64,000 bases of DNA from Dryas octopetala (GCA_963921425.1 OY992840.1:1862501-1926500); one strand, 5' to 3'. Shown: positions 22,946 through 36,116, numbered from the stretch's first letter. Notes: generated by a model not told the origin, from the letters alone. Translations and numbers: made by a program.

Positions 22946-23696
22946 TCAACTTCGTCAAGATCATCCAATGTCTCAAGGGTTATATTTGTAAGAATCACAG
23001 ATGAAGCTCTGGTAAGTAAGTTCTGCATTCGAGACTCAATCAAATCTGAACATAGAAAGGATTTTACGGGCATAAGTACAACAGCTACAAGAAGTTAGCA
23101 TAAAATTTCTGACATACCTTCATATAGAAGTATTGATGCAGCAATCGAAGGATTCAGCTGATGGTTTTTGTGTAATATGATGGTTTCATGACTGTTCCAG
23201 GGTAGTAAATGCATATTCTGTTAAAAAAAAAAAAACTCAGAAAACAGTTAATGAACAAAATTAATAATAATTAAGAACAAAAATTCCTATTAAAAATCCT
23301 AGTTCATGAGATTAAACCAAGCAACAAAATTTTAAAAAGAGATGACATGAAAGGAATCAACCTCAAAAAACAAACGAATCTAACCTCAAATCCCTCCAAA
23401 GTAAACCCACAAAAAAAATTACAGAAAAAAGAAAAAAAAAAAAAAAAGATAACAAAACACAAATTCAGCAACGTAGAGGAAATAATCAAGAACTTCATGT
23501 GAGAACCCTAGCACAGAGGAAAAACAAAAGAGCAAAGTGAGGGAAAAAGCACCTGAAAGCCCAGTGTGAGCTCAGCGAAGTCAATTGTCCAGATTAGGGT
23601 TAGGGTTTCAAGCTTTCCCAAATCTTTGTGTGATTTGGTTGGAGGATAGCATAAATCCAGTGATTTCAGAAGGCATAAACGACTGAGAGTCGACAT
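22946..23696 (-). pseudogene. Three-exon fragment of an unrecognised gene inside CACTA
   Basis: Exon-like pieces at about 23696-23556 (ends TIDFAELTLGFQ before a GT donor), 23219-23119 (NMHLLPWNSHETIILHKNHQ through ILLYE) and 23046-22946 (DLIESRMQNLLTRASSVILT through LDDLDEVE). All splice phases agree, giving one open reading of about 120 residues. I do not recognise the family. It lies upstream of the DnaJ fragment on the same strand. Confidence 0.5.
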
Positions 23697-23999
23697 GATA
23701 AGAAGATGTGTGCAGCCATGGCGACGGTGATGAGAAGACGAGTGCGTACATGGTGGTGAAAGGGCGACACAATGGTGGTGAGGGACGGTGATGGGTGATG
23801 GCCATAATCAGAAGAGAGAAAGAGAAAGAGTGAGCAAAGTGAGAGTGCGGGAGGTCTGGGTTTTGGGAAGAAGCAAGTCTGGGTTTGAGGGCACGAGGAG
23901 GAGGAGGTCTGTGTTCTGTCTGAGGGGTTAAAGGCGCGATGGTTTTTTTCATTAACGCGGGCGTGTATTTTGTCAAATACAAAGATCCGCAAATTTTTT

Positions 24000-24180
24000 T
24001 ATTTTTCTGTAACTTGTCCAACACAACGGTTTTACTTAAAACTATTGTGTTTAATAATTTAAGAAAATTCATCCGACCAAATAGCATTGGATATGATACC
24101 TTCATATAACAGTTTATTAAAATCCGTTGTGTGTTAAATTAAGATAACGGACAAAATAAGAACCGTTGTCTATTTATACA
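24000..24180. repeat. Right subterminal repeats of the CACTA element
   Basis: Copies of ACAACGGTT, ATCCGTTGTGTG and GAACCGTTGTC variants near the right terminus, mirroring the left side. Confidence 0.75.
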
Positions 24181-24336
24181 ATTGTAGTAGTGTTTCATTA
24201 TCCATGAAGAGTTCTAATAATCTGAAAATGACTACAAACAAGTGCATCAATCTTTTTTATACTATTGATATATCAAATATTTAACACACTTTGTTTGCCT
24301 TTATTACTTGTTAATTTGCTATGTTCTTCAATGAAA

Positions 24337-25468
24337 CTGTTGGTTTTAATGTGTTTTGTGCAAGTTTTGTAGTTTTGGTAATTTAGGGAATATTAAGCTA
24401 AAAAGGATAAAAGTCATGATGATTGAAGAATTTGAATTGGTATCGCGCATGAAAGGAAACCCAATTCTAGTCAACGTTTCACCAGCTCATCAAGGAAAGG
24501 AAAGAGGTCTCTCAAAGGAAATTAATTCTCATTTACACAAGGGATGCCGGCCCAGCCCTTTTCCAAGGGTATCAAGGATTAATGAAGGCCCTAGATGATT
24601 TAGGAATTGTAATCCCGTATGAATAGGGATTTGTGGTGTCTTTGTAATAGGATAAATAGGGGGGTGCGGTACTAGAGAGGGACGGCTGGAGAAGGGCTGC
24701 ATATTTTAGATTGGAACATCATTATTATTTCTTGGGTGAACATCATGAATTCCTACTCCACACCCATGTCGCCTATCACCTTCATCATGCACTAAATTTC
24801 TTATACCGTAGCCTAGCTATGAATTCTCTAAGTTTTTCTAACTCAATTTAATTCTATTTTTATTCAAGCATGTTGAGTATTTATTTCTTGGTTTAATGCC
24901 TTCAATTACTTGATCACTAATTGATTGCCATGAAGAACTAGATTGAGACTGGAAGGAGATATCTAGTAAATAGCTTCTAGGAATAAATACCATAATCTGC
25001 ATAGTTTAATCGGAAGAGGAAAGTATGGGTTGTGTTTTCATTAAATGTTTCTTATGGTCTTAAAGGGTCTTCATCGTCTAAATTCATATCTAGGAATAGA
25101 TTGGCCGGGTTGATAGGATTGAGAATACAATTAGTATATCTAGGAATAGAATACTAGTGAAAAGCGTGGAAACAATTAGCAACATGCTAGGTAAAATTAG
25201 GATTGATTTGTTGAAAAGACTTGGGATGGATTAGTTATGGTGAAATCGTTGGCCTAGTACTTTATCATATTATTTTAATCCGTTACCTTGTCTTATACTA
25301 TCTTGCATATTTCGTTTTCGATCCTTGTAATAGTTTTCTTGTCTAACCGTGTCAATTAGGCAGAAATCACACTGGTATTTAATAGATTAACTCAATCCCT
25401 GTTGGAACGATACTTTTCTTATTACTATATTACTTGAGCGATATTGTACCTTGCAATTATGCACATCA
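24337..25468 (+). mobile_element. Gypsy LTR (5' LTR remnant)
   Basis: The stretch ends in TGCACATCA just before a textbook primer-binding site, and starts near TGTTGGTTTTAATG. The start is approximate. It contains pyrimidine runs and repeated TCTAGGAATA words. No 3' LTR is found in the window, so the element is truncated after part of gag. Confidence 0.65.
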
Positions 25469-25474
25469 AGTTTT

Positions 25475-25492
25475 TGGCGCCGTTGCCGGGGA
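25475..25492 (+). other. Gypsy primer-binding site
   Basis: TGGCGCCGTTGCCGGGGA, the tRNA-Asp-type site widespread in plant Gypsy elements, lies a few bases after the LTR end. Confidence 0.85.
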
Positions 25493-25644
25493 TTTAGTTT
25501 AGTCTGTTAATATTAGGGCGATTTATTTTTTAGTTGTATTTTTGGATTGATAATATTAATAATAATAATAATTCTTTATTTGTGGTCTGTCAACATAAAT
25601 TTTTATGCAATTTCTCACTGTCTCTTGTTTTCTCTTGAAGGTGG

Positions 25645-25905
25645 ATGACTGGTACACGATCGTCAACTTGCAAATTAGTTGAATTTGAACCTGAAATTGA
25701 ACAGAAGCTCCGAGCGATTAGAAAGAAACAAAGAGAGGACAGAGAAAAAGAGAATCAACAGAGAGAAGAAGAGATGGCCCTTGTACCACAAGAAACAATG
25801 GGAGACCTTGATATCCCAACAATTCCGACGTCACCATCAAGCATCGTCTTACCTGCGGCTGCCAGGAATTATGAATTGAAAAATATCCACTTTACTCATG
25901 ATTGA
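25645..25905 (+). pseudogene. Gypsy gag N-terminal fragment (Athila-like)
   Basis: An 86-codon ORF in the right position after the PBS. It has a charged RKKQREDREKENQQREEEM stretch and PAAARNYELKN, as in Athila-type gag leaders. The frame stops at 25905 and the rest of gag and pol is absent; unrelated Copia LTR sequence follows. Confidence 0.6.
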
Positions 25906-25982
25906 GAAAGGAAAGAAAAAGAGTACGAATTTCATCGACGACTAGAAGTAAGGGATCAGTTTTTAGTTGTAAGACTCTATGG

Positions 25983-26220
25983 TGGCTCTGATACCATAAA
26001 GCACTTATAAACTAAATATGATTGAAAGCCTCAAGCAGTAGTGAGGTGATTCACTGTATTTATAAGTATACACAGTACAAGAGTCCAAATAGGGCTTATA
26101 TAAAAGATAGCTATCAGTATAAACACAAAGATAATGACTAAAATACATTATGGGATAAATCCTATAGAAGTCAGATAACTCCACGTGCTCTTGGTGCTGG
26201 GCTTATGCTTATCACTATCA
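25983..26220 (-). mobile_element. Copia LTR remnant with primer-binding site
   Basis: TGGCTCTGATACCA at 25983-25996 is the reverse complement of the initiator-Met-tRNA PBS used by Copia elements. The adjoining 25997-about 26220 then reads as an LTR on the minus strand, with a transcript-like polypyrimidine-poor body. The far end is not clearly defined and no coding domain follows. Confidence 0.6.
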
Positions 26221-26445
26221 ACTATATATAATATAATGGACCAACAAAGCAAAAAAGCTTGACCAATGCCTTTAACTCAATATCCCCAGATAATTGCTGT
26301 TTAAGATGGATAGCCAAGACTTCATGCTCCAATCCATGCTACGAGGCTTCAACACCGGTGCTGAAACTAGTGCAAGTGGTACGTGCATTTTATAGACTGC
26401 AAAATTCTGCAACATCAGTGTTGCAACTCGAGAAGCATCTTATAC

Positions 26446-29400
26446 TCATGAATGGCCACTACTACCTAACAACATTTTTAAATGACGACCAGAAAGCTGG
26501 AGAGAGAGCTTAATTGTGCGGCCCTGCGAAGATTGGCATACATCAATACACTCCTCTAAATCAGCATCACATGTTAATAGCACCCACTCTGAGTCATCAT
26601 CCAAGTATTTGATATCAAATTTACTCATGTCTTCTATACTAAATCGCCTTGCAATTTCTTGCACCAAATCTTCATATCCCCAATCACTTTGAATGCGGAA
26701 CCGGATTTTCTCGTCTCCATATGTGACTTTTACTCTTTGAGCATCCCCTTCTTGAATTAGCCGGCCATTATTTTTCACTGCAGGTGGAATAGACTTCACT
26801 TTTTGTTGCTCTCTGAGATTTTTACCGCTTTGGGATCTTGGCAGTAGCTCCCTTCCATCTTGACCCAAGGCATGCAACTCTGCCTCACTTCTGACCCTCT
26901 TTAGCATGCCATCACTAGAGTTACCTCCAACAATTGAATCATCATTACCAGCGACGTTCCATGTGGGAGGCTGTTGCTGTGTCCTGCTGGAACAGCAATG
27001 GCTTGAACTGGAACTCTGACTGCATGAAGATGAGGGAGATTTTGATGCAGTAGCTTGGGAGCTGAAAACACCACCTTCCAGAGGCATGTTTTTTGGCTTT
27101 GGCTGATCACTCAGCTTTGAAGATGAAAATGGGTCGGTCCCCGATAAATTTCGAGAGGTTAGCTCTTGGAAGTTTGTATAGAAAGAGTCAATTTGGGAAG
27201 CACCAGAAGCGCCTTGGACTGAGTCGATAACAAGTTGCAGTTTCTGTAGAGAGTGGCCAACCTTCTTGATTTTTCGAGATGGCCAACGTTTAATCCCATG
27301 TTTTCGGCATATCCTTTTCAAGGTTGTGGAGCAAACTAAACATGGTAAATTTGAAAAAATAAAAGAAAAAAAAAAAACAATATTAAACATGAAATTTTGA
27401 AAAAGGAAAGTAATCTTCCTAGTAGAAATTTTACCATAATCCACATAAATACAAAGAGTTGCAAATATTATAGTGTGCTAGTCTTGTAGACATTTTGTTT
27501 AATTCAGTTGGTAATAGCTGATGAAACTGAAAACACTAACATGGCAACTTTACTTTGGAACATTGGAGTGCATATATGTATACTATACAAAGTATACACA
27601 TAAAACGATAATGAATTACATAAAGTATACACACAGCACCATTACTCTTAAGGCCACCAAAATGCCACACAGACATTCACAAGAGCTAAAACATCAAATA
27701 GGAAGCAGGTTTATCAGAAGAAGTGCATACCTCCAATACTCTTTGCAGCATCTTTTAGGCTACCAGAAAAATATTTTCGAAGAACTTGCAAGGTGATAGC
27801 TTTCTCTGCCTTAGTACGTCTTTTCTCTCTTGTCTTACTCACACCAACACTTGAGAAGGTACCCTCACCGAAAGTAGAACACTCTCCACCAAACTCAGTA
27901 CCGACTTTTTGGTTTGAATCTTGTTGATGCTGCTTTAACTTTGAGGATTTCAAACCCAGAATCTCCCTTTGTTTTTCCTTCGGGTATATTGAGACATCAT
28001 TACCACTCTGTTGGACCTCTGTTAAACAGGCAATACTACTAGGGCTGGGGTCTGAAGGGACAACCACTTCACTGACTGGAAAATCAGTTTCCTCCTCTAG
28101 TTCCTTGTCCGTGACAACCCGTAAGCTCCGGCAAGTCTGTTGTATGATTAAGGATAGTGAAGTCAGCATCTTCTTCTGTTCTTCAGCATCCCTGCGCTCC
28201 ACAGGCAAGAAGAACTCCAGGACAAAATCAGTTGAACCAGTGAGGATGCTCCGTAGACGTATTGCAACAGCTGCATGCAACCCGAACATCCTAGCGTGGT
28301 GAGATAGAGGATACTCTGTCTTGACAGAGGAAGTTATGTCATTTGAGAAGCATGGTTGATTAGTCATAAAAGCACTCCCAACAATGCCTTGGCCTTTTAA
28401 CAAGTGATGTTCAGAACAAGCTTCATGAAAGCCCTGGATATGACGATCAGTCACATGGCAAGCATGATCCACAGTTGAAACACAGTGAACGTAGTTGTCA
28501 TCAGAATGTCGGCACCCATCTTTACCTTGTTGAGTGCACAGAGCCCACGTTTGTGCTAAAGGCAATTTGTGTGTCTCACATGCAGATCTCAAGACCTCCT
28601 GGATCTCGGGTAATGCAGCTTGGTAGGGCTTGTCACACTCCTGCTAAGATAATACACCAAATGACCTTAAAAGTGATATTGGAATATTTATCTAATAAAT
28701 CACTTTGCCTTCATGGAAATTATCTGCTTACCTTTACATTATGAGTACTCAAATTTTTAGAACTTTGAAGATCAACAGCCTGCAGATTTAAAAGGCTTGT
28801 GCAGATCAGAAAACAAGATTCATGTGAACAGGCTGATTTGGAGAAGAGTAGCAAAGAAGAACTCAAAAGTCCTTATCTAAGGAGCATGGATCAAAGAAGA
28901 ATTTCATATCACAAGTCTATAATGACTTGTAATTGACACTAAATTTGGAATTTTTGTATCTCTGAAGCTATAATCACAGATATTACAGATATTCAGTGTA
29001 GGGTGGTTGGGGGAGGACAGGAAAGACATACAGACCAGACCGCAAGTTCAAAAACAGTAAAGGGAAGTTTGTCTGCATAAAACAATAAAAGCCAATAAAG
29101 CAAGAAGTTTTACATTGTTAAGATTGGATGGCCACGTATACACTTTAATTGTGCATGAGGATTCTCTTGAAAATAAACAAAAATTGTCGGTTACCACAAA
29201 TTAAATACAGATAATATGTTTACATCTTGATTATCAGTTATATTTAGGGCAGCCCATCAGTCGGTTCGGATCGGTATTGGGGCTTACCAAACCAAAACCA
29301 AAAAATTTAGTATTTTTCAATTTCGGTATTTTTCGATTTGCTAATTTTTGGTAAACTTCAGTTTTCTGTTCGATTTCGGTAACTTTAGTATTAGATCATT

Positions 29401-31263
29401 TCGGTTCATTTTCGATTTACTTCAATATATCTTCAGTTCATTTTCGGTTTACTTTAGTATATCTTCGGTTCATTTTCGGTTTAATTATAATAATACTAAT
29501 TATTATATACCAATATAAATTAAAATTTAATCAAATATGATGCATAAAATATAATATTTGATGAATATATATTTGCACGAGTAGTATTGGTAGTTTAGTA
29601 TAGTACTAATATTAATTGTAATAATATTAATATTAGTAATAATATATACTAGTATAATTACTTTAATAATATGTATTAGTACATATCCTATTAATTTTGT
29701 ATGTATATATGCCGATAAATACGAATAGATATATATATGCATTATTTACCTAAATATGAGATTCTTATTTTCTTAAAAATAATAACATTTACTTTATTAG
29801 AGAATGACTCTATATCTTAAGTCACATTTTTGATAATATTAATATGATAACATTATACAATTATATTTTCTTATAGTTGTTTAAGATATTAGTAGTTTAA
29901 TATTTATTGTACCACTAATATAATAGTATTATATAACCATATATAACAAAATTTCAGTAATTGTTTTAGTCTTTTTGGGTATATATTTCGATTTTTTTAG
30001 TAATAATCGATTCGGTTTCTTTCAGTAATAATTTTCGGTAATTTATCGATTTATTAATTTTTTTTCGGTTTTTACCAAAACCAAACCAACTTTTTTCGAT
30101 TTCGGATTTTCGATTTTCAAATTGTAAAAATCGGTATACCAAATCAAAAAAATTCGGTCGATTCGATAAAAACCAAATCAAAGGGCAGCCCTAGAACTTA
30201 TATTACATTCATAGGGACTAATGGGACTTTGATTGATGTCAACTCCTGTAATATAATTTGTCAATGGTCATTAAAAAAAAAAAAGAACAATAAACTCCCC
30301 GGGCCTCTTGCAGTCTTTTTACACAACACTCACTGTCCTAATTGATAGGAAGAAAACAAATTGAAGAATGAAATGCTAATTCAGGAAAGAGCACAGACCT
30401 CAAGTGCCTTGCAGACACTTTGAAGCTCAGTTTGATACTTTATCTTCTGGGTGGTTGTAACAACCTCAAGGACGCCCAAGCAAGTCCTACTACCTTGTTC
30501 AAAGATGGGAAGTGCTAGAGTTCCACGTATATCATACAGTTGAGCATGGTCAACCCGAGGGTACTCATCACTTCTAAAGAATCGAACATCAGGAGTCCAC
30601 TCAGGAACCTTACCAGAGAAAACCCGGCCAGGCAACCCCTCAACCATCCTCTCCAGTCGAGAACTGATAATTCACAGAGATGCCTCGATATTTGGCAAGC
30701 CTGGGACAGCCAGAATCAAGTGAGAAAGGTAGATCATTATTTGTTAAAACACGTCTACCCCCTCTATCTACTGGCAACCATATTTGTACAAGGACATCTT
30801 TGTTTCTCATGACATCACCAATGTACACAAGTACCCTCATTAATCTCTCCATCACTGGATTTTCTGTGGGTCTAATCCACCACCTTCTGCTCAATTCATG
30901 ACCTTCAATTGTAGGATCTGCTAGTTGACCAGAGCAACCTTCAGCATCTATCATATTCTGGCCAGGAGACTGAACATTGACAGCATCTATCATATTCAAC
31001 AATGGTCTTTGCATCTCTTGTTGATTGCTGTTTTGAGATGGGTTCATGCTCAAATTGCCATTGGTCTCCAACGCAGGCCAAACAATTGAGGGGTCCAAGA
31101 GGGCATCTGAACCGGAGGAGATCTGATTAGGAAATTCGGGTCCATCTGTGGTTTCCAAGCAGCATCCCTCTAAGAAGATTTCATCCATGAAGTCTAAATC
31201 GATATCGAAATCAGGTTGAGCTCCCAGCATCGTAGCTGATGATAAAAGATCACCATCTTCCAT
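26446..31263 (-). CDS. NLP: NIN-like protein (NLP4/5-type) transcription factor, frame break in exon 1
   Basis: Nitrate-responsive nuclear regulator. Coding exons: 31263-30399, 28779-28732, 28640-27731 and 27335-26446, all with GT-AG ends and matching phases. The N-terminal GAF-like sensor region contains RRWWIRP and [20 protein letters not shown]. Exon 3 has [12 protein letters not shown] and [20 protein letters not shown]. The RWP-RK DNA-binding domain spans exons 3-4 ([18 protein letters not shown] joined to [20 protein letters not shown]). PB1 at the C-terminus includes [13 protein letters not shown] and [13 protein letters not shown]. Total about 900 codons, normal for NLPs. Exon 1 is 865 nt: near 30646-30650 the frame ending [11 protein letters not shown] runs into a stop, and the correct frame resumes at [10 protein letters not shown]. 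Family members usually have about ten residues between these motifs, so a small deletion is likely. Either a null allele or an assembly error. Confidence 0.9.
29245..30193. mobile_element. hAT-type MITE in NLP intron
   Basis: A 949 bp element with inverted ends TAGGGCAGCCC and, reverse complemented, TAGGGCTGCCC. The interior is rich in CGGTTCGG/TTTCGGT words and AT. GTTATATT precedes it and CTTATATT follows three bases after it, a weak 8 bp duplication candidate. It lies in the intron between the first and second NLP coding exons and lengthens it by more than half. Confidence 0.75.
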
Positions 31264-31354
31264 GATGACCCCTTTGCAGAAACCCCACTTTCTAGATTCT
31301 ATTCCACTGAATTTATTCCAGAACCTTTAGGTCCCTAAACTGATCGAATGCGAG
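31264..31354 (-). other. NLP 5'UTR, second exon part
   Basis: The segment runs from a TTTTAG acceptor at 31355 to the NLP start codon. The 5'UTR intron would be 36881-31355, starting GTAAGT. This is inferred from splice motifs only. Confidence 0.5.
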
Positions 31355-31518
31355 CTAAAATATCAAAATAGAAGATGTCTTAAGACCAAGTCCAGTCTCC
31401 ACTGTCCTTCCTTGAAATTCTAGTCTGTCCAAATTCCCCAAAATCATAAAAAAGATTCTATGAGTATACAAAATAAAAGAAGAAATTGCAAACTACTTTT
31501 CGAGAAGTAGGAAAAGTG

Positions 31519-31840
31519 TGTTGATTTCTTACTCTGTAATTTTAAGGGAATTGAAAATGAAAGGAAAATGGGATGAACAGAGAAAACAGAAATGTCGTGG
31601 GACACCAGTAGTGCCTCTCACGCAGTGTATTTCTTCTGTATATTCAGTTATGACAAAGCTTTTGTAGCTGATACCACCAAAAAGATGTGAGGCTATGACC
31701 TCACTACATCCACTCACTTAATACCCTATTAGATATTGACATCTGTCAACTCATTACATTTATAAAACTAACGAACTTAACTCCCTAGCAGCTCATTAAC
31801 ATTTCTAATTATCAGACAAAAGACTTAATTAATCTCAACA
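31519..31840 (-). repeat. Copia 3' LTR (minus orientation)
   Basis: 322 bp, TG...CA bounded, identical by eye to 36130-36451. The pol stop codon lies inside it. Confidence 0.96.
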
Positions 31841-34800
31841 CTCCCTTCTAAGGCTTTGGCTGATTGAACTCCAAGCATGTTTCTCAAGTAGTTGAACCTG
31901 TCCTTTGCCAAGGCCTTGGTGAAGATATCTGCAATCTGATCCTCACCCTTACAGTACAACAAGTCAATCACACCATCTTGTATAGCATTTCGAATAAAAT
32001 GGAACTTCCTCTTTATGTGCTTGGATCTTTGATGAAAAACAGGGTTCTTGGACATAGCAATGGCTGATGTGTTGTCACACAATAAAGTCGTTGGTTCCAC
32101 CTGCTCCTCCCCAAAATCTTGTAACACAAATCTAAGCCAAATTGCTTGAGTTGTGGCTTCAGATGCACTCATGTATTCTGCCTCAGCTGTGGAAAGTGCT
32201 ACACTCTGTTGTTTTACAGAAGCCCAAGAGAATGCTCCACTTCCAAAAGAAAAAGCATACCCTGAAGTAGATTTCATATCATCTTCATCTCCACTCCAGT
32301 CGCTATCACAGTAACCAATTAGAATAGCTGAGTCTCCTTTCTTGTATTGAATTCCATAATCAATGGTTCCCTGGATATATCTCAGCACCCTCTTGGCTGT
32401 ACCAAGGTGTTTGACAGATGGACAATGCATAAACCTTGCAAGAAGGCTTGCAGCAAACATTATATCTGGCCTTGTTGCAGTTAAGTATAGGAGGCTACCA
32501 ACAATTTTTCTGAATTGTTCCTCATCTGCTGCACTACTTCCATCATCTTTCCTCAGCTTGTCAGTTGTTGCAAGTGGTGTAGACACAGGTTTACAGTCCT
32601 TCAGTCCAAATTTCTCAAGTAGACTCAGGGCATATTTCCTTTGATGTATGAAGATACTCCCTTCTTGCTGGATTACCCCCATTCCAAGGAAGTGATGCAA
32701 TAGACCAAGGTCTGTCATCTCATACTTCTTCATCATCTCACATTTGAAATCTTCAATCATTCTATCACAACTTCCTGTGTATACTATGTCATCCACATAG
32801 ATAGACACAATGAGTGTCCTTTGGCCTTCCTTGTTCTTCACATATAGAGTGGCTTCACTAGGACTCTTCTCAAAGCCACACTGCAGCAGATATGCATCAA
32901 TATTCCCATACCAAGCCCTTGGGGCTTGCTTCAGGCCATAGAGAGCCTTTTTCAGTTTATATACTTTGTGCTCTTGGTTTTCAATTACAAATCCATCAGG
33001 TTGGTCAACATACACTTCTTCTTCAAGAACTCCATTTAGAAATGCTGACTTAACATCAAGTTGATACATCTTCCAACCTCTTTTAGCTGCCAATGCAATC
33101 AGTGTCCTTATTGTATCCAATCTGGCCACAGGAGCAAATGTCTCATTAAAATCTATGCCTGGCTTTTGAGTGTAGCCTTTAGCTACCAGCCTTGCTTTGT
33201 GCTTTTGAACCGTGCCATCTAAATTTAGCTTGGTCTTGAAAATCCACTTCACACCCACAATTGGCTTCCCACTTGGTCTATCAACCAATTCCCAGGTTTG
33301 ATTTTTCTCTATCATGGTGATTTCATCAACCATAGCTTTCTGCCAAGCTTGATCTCTAGCTGCCTCATTGTAATTTTCAGGTTCAACAACACTGAGTTTG
33401 CACTGAGCAAATACTTCATTCAGATTTTTCCATTTAGTTGGAGTATGATCATATGTTTCTGACATCTTGATCTTATTTCCAGTTTCAGTGGTTGGAGGAA
33501 CACCACTTTGAAAACTTGCATCACCATTGAAGATTGCATTTTGTGAACTGGAACCAACTTCTTGAGTATTTGACACTACTCGGGGAGTGTGAACTGACTG
33601 CATAGGAGTCTCAGGCTCATTTTCAATCTCAGTAATGCTGACTTCTTCTTCATTGTTCCATGGCACAGAAACATACATTGTTTCTTTGGTTTCCCAATTC
33701 CACAGACCAGATTCTTCAAATATAACACTTCTTGAAACAATGACTTTGTTGCTTTTCAAATCAAAAACTCTGTACCCCTTCTCTCTTGTTCCATAACCCA
33801 CAAATACTCCTTTCTGGCCTGTTTCATCCAGCTTGTGTCTTTGTTGAGATGAGATATGTGTATAACACACAGACCCAAAAATCCTCAAATGCTTCACACC
33901 TGGTTTTCTCCCACTGAATTCCTCAAATGGAGTCTTGTTCTTCAAAGCACGAGTAGGACATCTGTTCAATAAATATACTGCAGTATTAACTGCCTCACCC
34001 CAAAACTGCAGTGGCATCTTCTTTTCATGTAGCATTGTTCTTGCCATTTCCACAATAGTCCTATTCTTCCTTTCTGCAGTACCATTTTGCTGTGGTGAGT
34101 ATGCAACAGTGAGTTGCTTCTCAATTCCAACATCTTCACAGAATTTTTCAAACTCAAGTGAAGTGTATTCACCCCCTCTGTCACTCCTAAGCTTCTTCAA
34201 TTTGAAACCACATTGCAATTCCACCATAGCTTTAAATTTCTTAAACACAGTGAACACATCTGACTTGTACTTCAGAAAATACACCCAACACATCCTGGTT
34301 TTATCATCAATGAAGATAAGGAAATATCTGTTACCTCCAAGAGTTTCAGTCATTGGTCCACAAACATCTGTGTGAACTAATTCCAAAGGATCTGTAGCTC
34401 TGCTGACTTTGCCTTTGTCGAATGCTTCCCTGTGAGCTTTTCCAGTAGCACACCCTTCACACACATGTTCACCTCCAGTAAGTTTTGGCAGCCCAAGCAC
34501 CATCTCTTTGTCCTGTAACATCTGCAGGCTTTCAAAATTTAGATGCCCAAACCTTTTGTGCCATTTCCAGGAGGATCCAACAATTGTGACTTTGTTGGCC
34601 ATCACTGGATTTACACTTTCAAATGAAAATGGAAAACATCTATTTCCTCTCATTTGTACTGTAACAATATGTTCCTGCATGCTCCTATCTCCATATATGC
34701 AGGCCATGAAGTCTCCAAACACAAGCCAATATCCATGCTCAATCATTTGGCCTACACTGAGTAAATTTTCATCCAACCCAGGTACTATCATAACTTCTGA

Positions 34801-36036
34801 GATGTACCTAATGCCTCTTCTTGTCTTAACAGGTAAAGTTCCCTTCCCTGTTGATTCCACAAGATCACCAGTTCCCATTTTCACCTTGCACTTCACACTT
34901 CGATCAATATTGATAAGAAGGGATTCATAACTGGTCATGTGGTTGCTGCAGCCACTGTCCAGATACCATACGTCTTGATCCTTTTCAACTGATGCCTTGT
35001 GACAGGCATAAAACATGGTGGCAGTCTCTTGAACTTGATTGGCATAGTTCACAACCTGTCCTTTCCTGTTAGATTGATGACAATCCTTCATCATATGCCC
35101 AAACTTATCACAGTTATGGCATTTAACTTTCCCTTTGAACCAGCATTCACCATAGTGAGTTTTATCACACACTTTACACTTTGGTTTTCCAACATCATTT
35201 CCATTTCCCTGTTTCATATTTGTCTGAGGCTTGTTTTCCCACTTCTTGGGTTTATTTTTCCAATTCTTCTGATTTCGTTTTCCTCCATCATAACCCCAGT
35301 TCCTTGTTTGACTGTTTTGAGACTTTGGTGTAACACTCATGCTTGCAAAAGCCTTCTCAGAGTGCTCTACCTCTTCTTCATGTCTATTCACCCTCAGCTC
35401 ATAGCTCTTCAGAGAACCAACAATCTCATGTACAGACACAGTATTTAAATCTGAAGTTCTCTCAAGAACCACACAAATAGGATCATAGACCTTAGTTAAG
35501 CTAATTAGCACTTTCTGTACCATTCTCTGATGACCCAAAATTTCACCATACTTCTCCATCTGATTAGTTAAATCAAAAAATCTAGAGAAGTAATCAGCTA
35601 GAGACTCATTCTCTCTCATTCTCATGTACTCAAATTCACGACGCAAGCTTTGTAGCTTTACTGACCTTGCCTGCTCGTCTCCATGATATTCCTCTTGAAG
35701 CAGATCCCAGGCACCTTTGGCTGTGTCCTGGTTTACAATTCTAGAGAAGATCTCCTTCGAAACAGCTCCTTGGATAATACCAAGAGCTTTGGCATCTTTC
35801 ATCAACTGTTCTTCGAGGTAAGCATCTATTTCTTCATCAACATCAGTACTAGCTGATTCACCATCTGTCTTCAATTTCTCCTTCTTCTTCTTTGATTCTG
35901 GAATTGAGATCCCTTTGTCAACCAACTTCCAAATTCCATAGGACTTAAAGATGGTGACCATTCGCACCTTCCAGAACTCAAATTCTGTTCCATCGAAGAT
36001 GGGAGCCCGTAGCTCTCCACTTCCAGATCCTGCCAT
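31825..36036 (-). CDS. Copia gag-pol polyprotein, intact
   Basis: 1403 residues. Gag (UBN2-like) at about 1-235, ending in a basic region. CCHC knuckle [14 protein letters not shown] at 306-319. Aspartic protease with the DSG triad at 360-362. Integrase zinc site H493, H498, C526, C529 and catalytic D557, D619, E655 (D-X35-E spacing). Reverse transcriptase from about 910, with [10 protein letters not shown] and the YVDD box at 1080-1083. RNase H with YCDSDW (D1244), TAEAEYM and DNTSAI. All key residues are present and there is no internal stop. The order protease, integrase, RT, RNase H defines Ty1/Copia. Translation ends just inside the 3' LTR. Likely competent for retrotransposition. Confidence 0.97.
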   Translation of the reverse strand: MAGSGSGELRAPIFDGTEFEFWKVRMVTIFKSYGIWKLVDKGISIPESKKKKEKLKTDGESASTDVDEEIDAYLEEQLMKDAKALGIIQGAVSKEIFSRIVNQDTAKGAWDLLQEEYHGDEQARSVKLQSLRREFEYMRMRENESLADYFSRFFDLTNQMEKYGEILGHQRMVQKVLISLTKVYDPICVVLERTSDLNTVSVHEIVGSLKSYELRVNRHEEEVEHSEKAFASMSVTPKSQNSQTRNWGYDGGKRNQKNWKNKPKKWENKPQTNMKQGNGNDVGKPKCKVCDKTHYGECWFKGKVKCHNCDKFGHMMKDCHQSNRKGQVVNYANQVQETATMFYACHKASVEKDQDVWYLDSGCSNHMTSYESLLINIDRSVKCKVKMGTGDLVESTGKGTLPVKTRRGIRYISEVMIVPGLDENLLSVGQMIEHGYWLVFGDFMACIYGDRSMQEHIVTVQMRGNRCFPFSFESVNPVMANKVTIVGSSWKWHKRFGHLNFESLQMLQDKEMVLGLPKLTGGEHVCEGCATGKAHREAFDKGKVSRATDPLELVHTDVCGPMTETLGGNRYFLIFIDDKTRMCWVYFLKYKSDVFTVFKKFKAMVELQCGFKLKKLRSDRGGEYTSLEFEKFCEDVGIEKQLTVAYSPQQNGTAERKNRTIVEMARTMLHEKKMPLQFWGEAVNTAVYLLNRCPTRALKNKTPFEEFSGRKPGVKHLRIFGSVCYTHISSQQRHKLDETGQKGVFVGYGTREKGYRVFDLKSNKVIVSRSVIFEESGLWNWETKETMYVSVPWNNEEEVSITEIENEPETPMQSVHTPRVVSNTQEVGSSSQNAIFNGDASFQSGVPPTTETGNKIKMSETYDHTPTKWKNLNEVFAQCKLSVVEPENYNEAARDQAWQKAMVDEITMIEKNQTWELVDRPSGKPIVGVKWIFKTKLNLDGTVQKHKARLVAKGYTQKPGIDFNETFAPVARLDTIRTLIALAAKRGWKMYQLDVKSAFLNGVLEEEVYVDQPDGFVIENQEHKVYKLKKALYGLKQAPRAWYGNIDAYLLQCGFEKSPSEATLYVKNKEGQRTLIVSIYVDDIVYTGSCDRMIEDFKCEMMKKYEMTDLGLLHHFLGMGVIQQEGSIFIHQRKYALSLLEKFGLKDCKPVSTPLATTDKLRKDDGSSAADEEQFRKIVGSLLYLTATRPDIMFAASLLARFMHCPSVKHLGTAKRVLRYIQGTIDYGIQYKKGDSAILIGYCDSDWSGDEDDMKSTSGYAFSFGSGAFSWASVKQQSVALSTAEAEYMSASEATTQAIWLRFVLQDFGEEQVEPTTLLCDNTSAIAMSKNPVFHQRSKHIKRKFHFIRNAIQDGVIDLLYCKGEDQIADIFTKALAKDRFNYLRNMLGVQSAKALEGSVEIN
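31841..31850 (-). other. Copia polypurine tract
   Basis: The minus strand reads AGAAGGGAG immediately before the 3' LTR, the plus-strand primer site. Confidence 0.7.
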
Positions 36037-36116
36037 GGCTGGATTGAGAGCTTTCTCGTTGGATTTCTCTCACACCTCACACTGTAACCAACTCCCAGTT
36101 CACGATTCGAGCCTAA

